A DNA stretch of 37,038 bases from Chromera velia (lineage: Eukaryota > Sar > Chromeraceae), in assembly GCA_018398765.1 (NCBI GenBank), contig JAHBMJ010000047.1:21450-58487 (forward strand). The letters run 5' to 3'. Position 1 is the stretch's first letter, and every line of letters starts with the position of its first letter. This document shows positions 10,876 to 22,075 of the stretch, piece by piece. Under the pieces are notes generated by a model. That model was given only the letters and a program-made list of their open reading frames with translations, ran no database searches and was not told where the DNA came from. The position numbers were made by a program, and so were the translations under genes.

Positions 10876-13800
10876 CTGCGAATACGTCACTTTCTTCTTC
10901 ATCTCAACTGCTTCTCGGACCTCCTCCAACCAGGCCCCCCTGCACATCGACACTCCAACACCAGGCAAAAAGCTAGGTGTGTCGCATCGCTATTTCCGTG
11001 CTTTGCCTGCCTGTGATCCCCCTTCTTTGCCCCCCTTCTCCCTTCTTTAAATCAAAAAAGGGCCAACGCCCACCCACACAGTCAGACAGACAGACAGATG
11101 CAGGAAGGCCCCACGGCTACACCTCATGCTACGAGTGCGTGAGCGCAACTCCAGACACATAGGTCTGTTCATTCTTTTGCCTACCTTCCGCCTTCCAGGC
11201 GCATCCATGCACATGCACCAAATGCAGTGAGGTGGAGAAGAAGTGAGCGAGTGAAGTTCGAACAACAGAAGTAAAAAAAAGAGGAAGAAGAAGAAGAAGC
11301 AGAAACCAAAATTCTGAAAGTCCCTCGTCAGGTTCTTTCTGACAGCAACGATGTGCTTGTCTAGCTGCTGCATGTATACATGAGATAGATCTTCAATTAA
11401 CATTTCCTTCTCCTTGCTCAGTCAGGTTCTCCCGACAACAGACAGAGATCTGCGGAGAAGAAAGCCGTTCCTTCCGTCTTTTCTTTCTTTCTTCTTTCTT
11501 TGTTTGTCAAGATTTCGAACTCGGGGCCTTTTTGCAAGACCTCAAAGCTACTTTCCGCTTCCTCGTTCTAAGTTCTTTGCTGACTTCTTCGTTTGTCTTT
11601 CTCCCTTTCCCCTCCCCGCATTCCGCCGCCGTGCCCTTTCACTGGACTTGCTGCCGAATGCCCCCCGGTGAAAGAGAGAGAGGAAGATCGAATGAAGGAG
11701 AGTAACAGAAAGAACGACATTCGGGCCCTCATGTGTCTATGATGGCCTGCCTGCCCACCTGTCCTCGCCCCCCGCAAGCTCCTTCCGTGCCCTCTCTCTC
11801 TCAGACCATTGGGGGAGGGATACTCTCGACTCCTTCTTGTTTTGGCTTAATCAAATAAACGCATACATGCAACGCGTCTCAAGAAGGAAGAAAGAGAGAT
11901 AGATGCTTTAAATCTTTCTGTTGCATGCTTTCCTCGCTCGAAGATGATTTAAGAAAAGAATAAGAAAGAGAGAAATGACTGAAGGGGAAGGGACTTGCAA
12001 TGCACTTGCAGAAGCAATCAGCGCGCAACGTCACCTATCCCTTCCAACTTCTAACCCCCACTCTGCTTTGTTTCCCTTTTGAGACTTCGGTCTCGAAGCA
12101 CGAAACAAGAAAGGAATAGAATGACCCGGCCTCGGCAAAGAGTGAGTAAGAAAGGAAGAGAACGAATAGTCAGAGACTGCATGGGAGGAGCTTCTGGACG
12201 GCAGCAGTGAGCTGAGCAGACGAATAGACGGACGGACGGCCAGCAAGGGGAAAAAACTTCGGAAGTGATTAGGTTCTGTGGATCTTCATCGGTCGTCCTC
12301 GCACGACCAAAAAAGGCAGGCAATCACATAAAACGAAAAACCCCAGTCCTTTTTTTTGGTTTCTTTGTTTTAATCCTTTATCCTGTCCTTCCTGTCACTG
12401 TCAGGTCTTTGCCCACACAGTGAAGGAAGAAGAGAGGAAGGAAGGAAAAAAGAAGCGACACAGACGAAAAAACAAACAAAAGTCAAAAGAAGTAAGCAAG
12501 AATGTGGACCAACGAGGCGTGTGTTTCTCTTTCGTGTAAAAGGTTAAAGAAAGGTTGTCTACATCCGCCGTACGAAACGAACGAGCTTCACTTGCTGAAA
12601 CAAAAAAAGCAAAGACAGGGATAGAGAACAAAAGGAGCCCCACCCCCCCGCCCGCCCAGTCCGACCCTTCCCAACGGTTGCAACGCCTCCCCTCTTTTTG
12701 ATGGAGCCCTTGGTTTGACCCCCTCTTGAAGCACCGACAGAAAGAGAAAGAGAAAGAGAGGGAAAGGAAGAGAGACTACAGCGGGGACAGAAAGAAAAAA
12801 GACGGGGAGAAGCAAATTCTCTCCTCGAATGACTCAACGAATGAACTGAAAGTGAACACAAAAAAGGATGAAGAAACGACCATGAAAGAAAAGTCGGTTA
12901 AACCAATTCCAAAGAAAAAAGTTAGTTAGGCAACAGTCACTAGAGACAGACCAGAAAAGTGATCGGAGCTTCACTTGCGTGTGTTGTAAGTGTTCTCCTC
13001 TCGCCTCTGCCCATCCTTTGTTTGATTTGACTCACACCCGACTTCTTCGCTCCACTTGCTACATGTGTTTCCATTTCCGGCTAGCTGTCTTGTTAGAAAA
13101 GCTCTCTCTCTATACTGCTTTGTGCACCCCCCTCACTCTCTCTTCCCGCCCCCAGCCCACTCACAAAATCGCGGCTTTACACAGTTTGTGTAGAAACGAA
13201 CTACGTAAAGATGCAAAATTCCATGCACAAAACGGTAAGCAAGCCAGCTTCCTGCATGTCTGACCATTGAGGGATGAGGAAGAGGAGGAAGAAAAAAGAG
13301 AAGCCGGAGAAAGAAAAGACGAAGAAGCCGGAGAAAGAGGAGAAGCAGAAAAAGGAGAGGCGAGAGTGAGAGAAGAAGAAAACTGCCAAACGGTTCAGTT
13401 CATTGGAAGTAACTCCAATTAGCTTTCGTCTGTGCGTCGTTCGTGTGATTTAAGTCGATTCCATCTGTCTAGTCAGGATGATGTGGTTGGTGAAGGACAA
13501 CAAGGTATTCCTTCTCTTTCCATTTGGTTTGATTGCTTGATTTCCAAAATCCTTTTGAATGTTAACACTTTGTTTGTGCTTGCATGGAAAGACATTCTTT
13601 CCTCATCCATTTATGTGAAGGCGCGCTTTCTTGCCTCAGACAGGCAGACGACCACGCAGCCTCGCTCTGCTTCGTTTGATTGTCCAAATGAGAAGAAACT
13701 GACAAAAGAAAAAAAACACCCAAAGCCCTCCCCCCCTCGGTCTCTTTTGAGACTGAAACAATCCGCGTGACATACATGCGTGCTGTTCCACTTTTCCCCC

Positions 13801-15391
13801 CGTCCCTCCTTCTTTCTACTCAAGCAGGAGCTAGGGGAGTGGAGGCGCGAAAGGGACCCAAAACGAGACCAACAAGACGAGACAAAAGATCGTGACAAAA
13901 GATGCAGAATTAAGTGCTTGATGAAATTTAAACCTCTTGACGGACGCAAGGACGCATGATGCGTGCGTCAATTGAAATTTAAACCTCGATCACGCATGGC
14001 ATCATCAACACACAGACAGCACATTAGTTGCATACAGACAGACAAACAAGCGCACATGAAAAAAAGGTCAGACGAGAATCAGAGGGGGGAAGGAAGAGTG
14101 GAAAAAAACGAGTTTGACTACTAGTTGCCTGATACATTTTTCCCTCGTGGGGGCCGACAGGGTAGTCAAGACAGAGAGAGACGAATGCAGACGGATAGGA
14201 AGGAAGAGGGCAGTCAAAGCGAGACTTGCATGTTTGCTTGCATGTTGGGTCAAATGAATGAAAAGGAGGCGCAAAATGGACAAAACGGATTCTGCATGCA
14301 TGCATCGACATTTCTTTCATCATACAAACTCACGCATCGACATGACTTCCTTCACCGATCGCGTGGGAGTTTTTGAAGAAAAACAAAAAAAAGAGAACGA
14401 AGGTAAATTTCAAGATGGTGGGAAATTGGGGGTTGATTGAGTGTGAAACTCAGCAGTAGAGGAAATGGCGGGGTCGGAGCTGCACGTTAGGGAGACAGAT
14501 TTCTTTTTTGTTCTGCGAATCGGCTTCTTGAAATATCCCCTCGAGGAAAAGAGGGGCCGTCGTTTGTTCAGCTTCCCCCCTTCTGTTCTTCATTACCCCT
14601 CATTTCCCTCCTATGCAGGCAAAATACCCAAACCCCACCCAGCAGAAACTGCGCACAGTCCCATCCCCACCTTCTTTCCTTCCTTATGAGTGAAGAGAGA
14701 GAAACTCGATCAGTCTCTTCCCTTCACTCCCCCAAATACCCTCACTTAATTGCTTGCACTCATTCATTTGATTTGTGACTCCCAAGACCGGACAGATAGA
14801 CAGAGAGCGCGCTGCCTGTCGATCTCAGACAACTCACTCCTTCTGACTTCCGTCCCAAAACTCTTCCTTCCTTCAGCAGCATCATCGACTCATGGAAGGA
14901 GGGAGGAAGTTGAGAGGAGCAGCGATTCCTGCAGGCAGGAAGGGAGAGAAACAGCAAAGGCTCATTTTCATTTCAGCTTCCTCCTTCAATCCCCAATTCT
15001 CTTGTTCGTTTTTGAGGAGAAAAGTACAATTCTGGCCAACCAGTCGAGAAGCAGGTCCTGCGCACGGGTTCAAAATGCACGGAAGGAAGTCTGTGGCTTT
15101 TCATCGCGACAGAGAGAAGATGTGTGCTCACATTTCAACTGGTAGCGAAGAAAAGAGAGGCGCTGAAACAAGGCAGTTGTGCAGATGGACAGCGACGGGT
15201 ACCTTCATTCAGCCAACACTACCGTGGAGATTCTTGCACTCTTCGGTTTTCCGCAGACAAAGACAAAGAGACGCACAGGGAGACAGAAAGAGTGGCTGGT
15301 TGCACCATTGAGGTTCCGTACCACCTCTCATACACACGAACGAAGAGAGCAGACTCACCTTGAGCAGCCCCCTTCTCGCTCTTCCTCTTCC

Positions 15392-15904
15392 TCACGACTC
15401 CTGCTCCTCTTTGTAGAGTTCGTACCAGGCCATCTGAACAGCCTCCAGTTTCCCTTCCGAGACCTTCTCCTTCTGTGAACTGTCGACCTCGTCTAGGGAC
15501 AAAACCAGGTCACAAAGCTCAGTGAACCTGAGGGTGAGGGGATCCTTCTCGGGGTACTTCTCAAGCAGCTTCTCTGCAATGTCTTCCGAGTCGTTCCATG
15601 TCAGCTTGACTTCTTCACTCTCTGAAATGGGATACAGTCTCTCGCTCTCACCCCTGCCAGGAAGACGCCCTTGAGAAATGCCGCTGCTCCCTTCTCTCCG
15701 CCTCCACCTAGGATCGAGCGAGGGCATCACGGGAGAGTTCTGGGGACTGCCGAGTGCACCTGAGCGGCTGCTGCAAGTACTACTGCTACTGCTACAAGCG
15801 GTGCGGCTGGCGGCTCTCCACGGACTTCCGTTTCTAGGGGCATAGATGAGGCACAGGTCGTGGCCTCTGATGCTCTGCACAACGAATTTTCCGCAGCGGC
15901 GCAT
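15392..15904 (-). CDS. iscX: IscX-like iron-sulfur cluster assembly protein with N-terminal extension
   Basis: This is a single-exon frame of 170 residues (ATG at 15904, TGA at 15392). Residues about 98-170 match the whole IscX (YfhJ) family domain: LTWNDSEDIAEKLLEKYP, then DPLTLRFTEL, an acidic LVLSLDEVDS stretch, and a final EGKLEAVQMAWYEL helix. These correspond to the bacterial pattern W-x-D-x-x-x-I, YP-x-x-DP, L/VRFT, D/E-rich loop and LEAI-x-x-x-W. IscX is a small acidic protein that binds the cysteine desulfurase IscS and modulates Fe-S assembly. Bacterial IscX is about 66 residues long, so the first 97 residues are extra. That extension is rich in Arg and Ser with few acids near its start (MRRCGKFVVQSIRG), as expected of a mitochondrial presequence, though a cytosolic location is possible. 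A strong GTGAGT donor about 30 bases after the stop suggests a 3'-UTR intron. The region upstream is AT-rich with no obvious partner gene. Confidence 0.85.
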   Translation of the reverse strand: MRRCGKFVVQSIRGHDLCLIYAPRNGSPWRAASRTACSSSSSTCSSRSGALGSPQNSPVMPSLDPRWRRREGSSGISQGRLPGRGESERLYPISESEEVKLTWNDSEDIAEKLLEKYPEKDPLTLRFTELCDLVLSLDEVDSSQKEKVSEGKLEAVQMAWYELYKEEQES

Positions 15905-17499
15905 TTTCTCTCTTTCAACTCTTCAAGTAGTAAAGGCGCGCGTGATTGGAAGGATCTCCAGGGCAGGGGACAAACAGCAGATCAAAAGAGAGGCTTTAAA
16001 GGAAGATGCTGATGTACTAGCACGTTGGTATAGTGGTTGTTTTTGGTCTTCGCGCTCTCCTCTGTCTCAATGGATTTCGACCTCCAAAGCCAGTCGATCA
16101 GTGAGAGAGCCAACAACCAGGCACCTGCAAAGACTGTCAAAATTGTATGGCGGAGATGTAGTCCACGGATTGTAGTCCATCTGGATTCGATCATGTTTCG
16201 AAACAGGCATGCAGGAAAATCTCGAGCCTTCTAAGACTTTTCGATCGCGCGCGCCGCTGCCTAAATACGAAGCCGAAAAAGTATAAGTGCCCCTCATTGC
16301 CCGCACTCCGTGCGAATGGCCCGGAAAGCGAAGTCAACTTCGTTCCCGCTCATGCGTGGCCAAGCTAATTAACCAGGCTATCCTAGGGTAGCCTAAGGGC
16401 ACCTACAAATTAAGAGTCTAAGGTTTATACAAGTTTTTTTTTTTTTTTGAGTAAAAGCATTTTGAATTGTAGTTTGTGCAAGGGAGCGCGCGTATGTCAC
16501 GGCATGTCGTATATTTGAATTCCAGATTGAAAAATTTGACGCATGCAAATACCTCCCTAAACCTAAGTGCCACTTAAAAAAATATAATCATGATGATCTC
16601 TATCTGCGGCATCGTTTTTCAAAAGACCGTCTACGCCTGCGGCATAGATGATCAAAACACCGTCCAGATATGCGGCTTTGGCTTTCAAAACACCATATCT
16701 GATCCGCGCCAGCGGCGCAGACTTTCAAGCTTATCCAAAAATGCGGCTTAAACTTTCAAGTGGTAGTTAGGTTCAGGGAGGTCCACGCAAACACATTTTC
16801 AAGTATATTTTCCAGTATTTTTCATATCATATTTAAAATTAATATAAAAGTCACTCCGCAGAGTGTGTGTAACACTGTGTAATTAGGCAAATAAATGGTT
16901 TGAGATGCTGAAAACAGTAGAAAACAGTTTAAAGCACCAGTCTTAAAAGACAAAAGTTATGAAACTTAACAAAACTAGACGAAACCACCCGCTCAAAAGC
17001 ACCAAAACATTTAATTGAAGATACCACTTGAGAATTAAGTGGAGATACAATAATTGACAACTATATCTTCCTGCATATTTATCTTGCGAGGTATAATGCT
17101 GATAATAATAAAAAGTGGTACTGCTAGTGAAGTTGTGCGTTTACATAGACCAAACGGCCAGTCCAAACCATCAAATTTAAATGAACATCTTAGTGAACAT
17201 CGTCGTTTCTTCTTTGATGTTTTCAACTTTATTCTCACCTATTCCTTTTTAATGAACCAACAATGGGTACTATTAGAGAGACAGACAAAGTTCTCCATGT
17301 CGGGAAGAATATCCAAGAATGATTCTGGATTCTTTCCGATGAGCTGGTATCCAGGACACCGTCTCCAACGTACATGCAGCACGAGACTACACGAGACCAT
17401 AGAAAAGCTCAAAAAAGCACAAAAAATCATGACTTCCTTCAGCACAGCTCCATCAATTCATTCACTCACCCATTCCATTAATGATGTTCATGCAGTTTT
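15905..17499. other. AT-rich intergenic region with degenerate tandem repeats
   Basis: No gene is supported. The region is AT-rich from about 16350 to 17300, with a poly(T) run at 16434-16449. It contains a degenerate tandem repeat with a TGCGGC core at 16605-16761. A plus-strand frame from 17054 to 17692 is open but shows no domain and changes character from AT-rich to Pro/Arg-rich halfway, so I do not call it a gene. Confidence 0.45.
16605..16761. repeat. Degenerate ~33-bp tandem repeat, five copies
   Basis: The core TGCGGC (once AGCGGC) recurs at 16605, 16638, 16671, 16711 and 16742. Most copies are followed by TTTCAA or TCAAAACACCGT-like segments. Spacing is 33, 33, 40 and 31 bases. It lies inside the AT-rich island, so it may be a remnant of a mobile-element end or an old minisatellite. 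Confidence 0.55.
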
Positions 17500-17739
17500 T
17501 CAGCTAACCCTTTTTTGGTCTAGAGGGATTTCGTGGTCTCTTGGAAAGAAAACTTCCCGTTGGAGACAGAGGTGCACCACGAGACCCAACCCACCCCTCA
17601 CCCTCAGGCACCCCCCATCCCCGCGACACCCCGAGAGGCGGCTGTGGACCCCGTCTCCCCCCCTGATGACGCAAAGGGGAAAAAGACCCTGACCCCGACC
17701 CCCCCGCAGGAAAGGGATTTGTAGGGGACCCCCCCCCCC

Positions 17740-17760
17740 NNNNNNNNNNNNNNNNNNNNN
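17740..17760. other. Assembly gap (21 N) between C runs
   Basis: Twenty-one N are flanked by about 11 C on each side. It probably marks a homopolymer that could not be assembled. It falls inside or just after the last visible exon of the PX/coiled-coil gene, so the reading frame beyond it is unknown. Confidence 0.95.
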
Positions 17761-18104
17761 CCCCCCCCCCCTGGGGGTCCGCAACCCCGAACCCTCTCCA
17801 CCCGCGCCTTGGACCGACACCCGCACCCCCCCTTCCCTTGCCCCCTCGTGGCCGTCGCCAGAGGCCCCGATCGAGTCCTGCATCGGACTCGCTGAGACAG
17901 ACGCGGCACCAGGAGCAGCGGCAGCAGAGAGAGAATGAGCCTCCGCAGAGGCCGCCACTGCGGCAGCCAGCGGATCCCTCTCTCTCTCCGTCTCCCCAGG
18001 CTCGGCTCTGTCTTCCCTCAACGCTTCAACTTCCTCAATGGCATTGGAGACCACTTGGAGACTTTCGATCAGTCGGCCGATGGCGACCTTCAACTGCACA
18101 CACA

Positions 18105-18152
<48 letters not shown>

Positions 18153-21100
18153 GAACAATGAGCCGCATCACACAGATATTCACAGACTCACAAATACACA
18201 TTTTCGAAACATTTGATCGCCCCCCCAGTCTTTCTTTTTAACCAAGCAGCAAAAAAGAAAAAAAAAATCAAACGGTCAGACAGACGAAAACAGAGAACTA
18301 AATGGAAACCCAAACAGACGGCCTCATGCTGTCGACTTCTCCGTTGTTCTACTTCCTCTCTCTCTCTCCCCCCTCCTTCCTGCTGTCTGTTTGTCAGTCT
18401 CACCTGTGCCCTTCTTTCCCTCTCCACGGACAGGGCCGAATCGAGGCGGTGCCTGTCCCCTGTGCAGTCCTCCGTGTCTCTCCTCCGAGCCTCGAATTCC
18501 CTCAACATACGCCGGAGCTCTGCCTCCAGCCCCCCCTCACTGGCTGCCCAGGGGAGCAGGTCACGGTCCCCCTTCTCCCGCTCCCTTGAACTCTCTCTAC
18601 CGGGGTCTACGGGGCCCTCTTCACCCCCGGCTGCCGGGGCCCCTTCCCACTGATCGAGCGGACACGCCCCCAAAGACCTGGACCGCCCAAGCAAGCAGGC
18701 AACCACACGTGCCCGAGACCCCAAAGCACTTCTCCACGTTGCTTCGTACGTTTTCTCAGCTGCGGCTGCAGCTCTTTGACTCGCCACCAACGCCTCTCTC
18801 GCTTCTTCCACAGCCCGTTCTGCACTTTCTCTCGCTTCTGATTGTACCTCCAGCTGCCCTCTCTTCTCCTCCACGAGACCGCGAAGACGTTCGGCCTCTC
18901 CCGCCGCGGCCTCGGCTTGCTGCAAGAGATCGAACGGGTCGTTTTTGACGTCTCTCAACTCTTCACGGAGAGACTGGAGGGTCGCTTCTGCACGCTCTCT
19001 CTGCCGTCTCAGGTTTGTGGCGTCCTCGTCTGCACGTGCCCTCCTTGCAGGGACCGTCTCACGGAGGGCCGTCTTCACCTGTGCCAGGCTGCAAAGAGAC
19101 AAAGACAGGACATTGAGAAGGAAACCGACAATACTGCAACCTTGTCTTTTCCTCGGGTTCTGTCTCACCTGCTCGAAGGTTGAAGAGGACTGAGGGATGG
19201 TGTTTGCAGATGGGAATTTTCTTCTGATCTGTCTCCCTGCTACATGGCCAAAGTCAGACAGATGAAGCGAATGCTCTGTTTTGAACAAGACAATACGAAG
19301 ATACACCCACTACCAAGCAGAAAACCAAGCCCACTCCGATCTTCAACAAAACAAATTATTGCTGACCTCTTTCGCAGCACTGCATCTCGTCGTGTGAGCA
19401 CGGACAGAAACTCAGACACACGCTCCCCACCAGCCCTCTCATCTGCACTCCCCCCCCCCTCCCCGTCCTCCTCTTCCTCCTCTTCCCCCACTCCCCCCGC
19501 GGCTGCCTCGTCCAACCGCAACACCGGAGTTGCTACCATCAACCCCCTCAAATATTCCCACAGTCCGTCCCCCTCCCCCCCACTGTGCGCCTCTGCAACC
19601 ACCCCCCCCTCATCAGAATATTGCACCGCTGCGTCCGCAGCTGCACGCAGATCTGCAGGGGGGGGCAGCTGATCTAGGAGAGACTCTGCCCACGTGCGCA
19701 AAGCGGCAGTGGCAGTCTCAAGCGGGACACGTAGTCCGGCCCAGTGCCGTCCCGGCCCGACCCCGGAAGCCCGATACCCAGCGGCAGTCGGGGAGGAGAG
19801 CGTGCGTGGGGGTGCGTTTGGGGTTCGTGTATGTGTGTCAGGGGTGCTGAGTGTGCGGGAGAGGGCATCAAGGTCTCCATGATCACCCCTGTGTCCTACG
19901 ACTGGGTCCTCTCCAGTCATATTCTCGGGATCACACAGAAAGGTCTCGGCTCGCACTTGCTGCGGAGACTTGACGGGCGGCTGTGGGCGCCACTCAGCAA
20001 TCTGGGTCTCTGTCTCTGACAGCTGAGAGGCAACGACGGAAACTGCCTGAGCTAGGCATTGGGCACTGGCAGAGAGGCGGGTGGCGTCTCTTCCTAGATG
20101 AACTCTGATTAGCTCGGCCTCTCTCTCTCGTGAACTCAGGCTCTGCGCCTCCGTCTCCGTCTCCCTGACGGCCTGCTCGACATGTGCTTTTCTTTCTCTC
20201 ACTTCTGTCAGTTTCAAATTTGCCTTCTCAAGCCCTCTCTCTGCATGCTCGAGCTCTTCCTCTGCCTCCCCAAGCTCAAGTCTCAATTGCCTCGTCGCTT
20301 TGTTACTTGCAACCAGACCCTCTAGACACCCGTCTACGTCACTTTGCCGCACAAGCTGCTCTTCTTTGGCAGAGTGCAACGCTGCCAGACGCTCCCCTAC
20401 GGCAGAATCGCTATCGGATAGGTTATTCAACTGTGAGGTTACTCCTTCTTTCCCCACCACCGCACTCCCGTGTGCAAGGGCCAATGCCTCAACCATGACG
20501 CGAACTTCCTCAATGTGCTGTCGTGCAAACACAGCTCGATCTCTTGCACGATCCGCCGCGGCCTCTGTGGAATGGGCGGCATCACACACCGCCTCCACTA
20601 ACTGCGTACGGAGCCGCAACTGTCCCGACATTTCCTGTCGGGCAGCAATGAGCTTTTCCCTCACGACCACTTCGTCTGTTTGGCTCCTCACGGCTGTACG
20701 CGCACTCGCAAGCAAGTGGCGGCCGTTTGTAAGAAGAACATCACACACGCGGAGACGGAGACGGAGCAGATCAAGAGGGACGGGCTGCTTGCGTACACTT
20801 CTTTCCGCAAGAGACTGTTCTGCATGGGGTCTGCTGTCCCACACAGTCTCCGGACGCACCGGTTGCGCTTGCTGCTGATCCCCCGCTCCCCCCCATGCAT
20901 TTCCTATCGGTCTCTGCTGCGGATTCTTCTCTGACGTTCTGCTCATTCCTGATTTCAATGCTTGGAGGTCATGCTCCTCCATCCAGGGTAAATAGACGAG
21001 AACAACCGCAGAGAGGAACTGCAGACGCTGGAGCGGATCTTCGATGCTACCCAAATCTGCCTCTTCCTCCCCCCCCTGCTCGCCATTCTCACCGCTCTCG

Positions 21101-22037
21101 AGAATATCCACCAACGCCTCTACCACCCCCCCATCCTCCAATTTCCGTGCGAGAGACGTGAGCAGAGAAAGGGAGGAATTGGAAGAAGACGAAGAGACAG
21201 TGGGGCCTCCTGGAGGCTGCAGCCTCGCAGTTTCCGTCACCATCAGAGACAGAACCCAGGAGGCAAACAACGGGACCTCTGCTGCGATTCTGTCCCCCCC
21301 TCCTTCTCCAGAGGGACCAGAGGACCGTAACAATTGGGCAAATCGGGCCAGTGCGCCGGGACCGTCAACGCAGAGGTGTCTGAGAAGAGCGAGATCGAAT
21401 AGGGGGCCCTGTCGGGCTTTGGCTGATGCATCTAATTGATCCATCAGAATGCCCAGAGACGCGGCGGCACGGTCAGTAACGCTATCCTCATTGGTGAGGG
21501 ATTGTGTCTCTGGCAGTCTGCTTGCAACTACTCCTCCTTCACAGGGGGGCAAAGAGAGGGTCACCCCTGATGTCTCCCCGTCAAATCTCTTCTCACGGAG
21601 GAGAGTGGAGATCAACAGGCCAGCTACAAGTCTAGCGTTGGGCTCAGGCGACTGGTAGAGGGATGCTAGGAGGGCTAGCGCTGTGCTTTCTGCAGTGGCC
21701 AAAGCGATCTGAACTTCCTGGGTGGCAAGGGCAGCCCACAGGAGGTGGGCAACAAAAGGGTGGAGGTGGAGGTTGGGCCCCGGCATGCTCTGTGAGGGTC
21801 TGCCGGGGTCCCTGTGGGAGGGCGGGCCTGAGGGAGGAATGATCTCTCCCTCCGAGTCTGCCCCGTCTCCTTCTGCTGCTGCTCCTCCCGCAGTGCCCGG
21901 GTCCCCGTCAAATCTGATCAACGCCTTCAGTTGGGTCGTTCCGGCTGCAGAAGGACGTATACACACAATGCCGAATTTAGAATCATCAATGAAATGGGAT
22001 CTGATTGCTCGCTTTCGAGACGTGGTGATCCAATCCT

Positions 22038-22075
<38 letters not shown>

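Larger units (their letters stand above)
9001..15391. other. Long intergenic region without a supported gene
   Basis: Reading frames here are short, low-complexity and dominated by Phe/Ser/Leu (pyrimidine tracts) or Lys/Glu/Arg (purine tracts). I recognise no domain. The motif TTAAGAAAG recurs between 9557 and 9770. Isolated exon-like pieces exist: minus 11307-11367 (acceptor TACATGCAG, reading QLDKHIVAVRKNLTRDFQNF), and good plus-strand donors at about 10126 (GTAAGTGG) and 13233 (GTAAGC). They do not join into a gene I can defend. A divergent, spliced, low-complexity gene cannot be excluded. Confidence 0.4.

Noticed and set aside
12559..13400. Lys/Glu-rich and Phe/Ser-rich frames on both strands
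   Set aside because: Purine/pyrimidine tracts explain them; a plus donor near 13233 exists but no coherent set of exons could be joined.
16018..16092. tRNA-like A box (GTTGGTATAGTGGTTG) with a B-box-like segment about 50 bases later
   Set aside because: The anticodon and acceptor stems do not pair and the B box is a poor match, so it is not a tRNA gene; at most a chance or SINE-like remnant.
17054..17692. 212-codon plus-strand frame
   Set aside because: It starts in AT-rich DNA, ends in a Pro/Arg-rich stretch antisense to the likely 3' part of the PX gene, and shows no domain or splice context.
20300..20878. 192-codon plus-strand frame and others over 18.2-22 kb
   Set aside because: They are shadows of the long minus-strand coiled-coil exon, whose Ala/Glu/Leu codons leave the opposite strand open.
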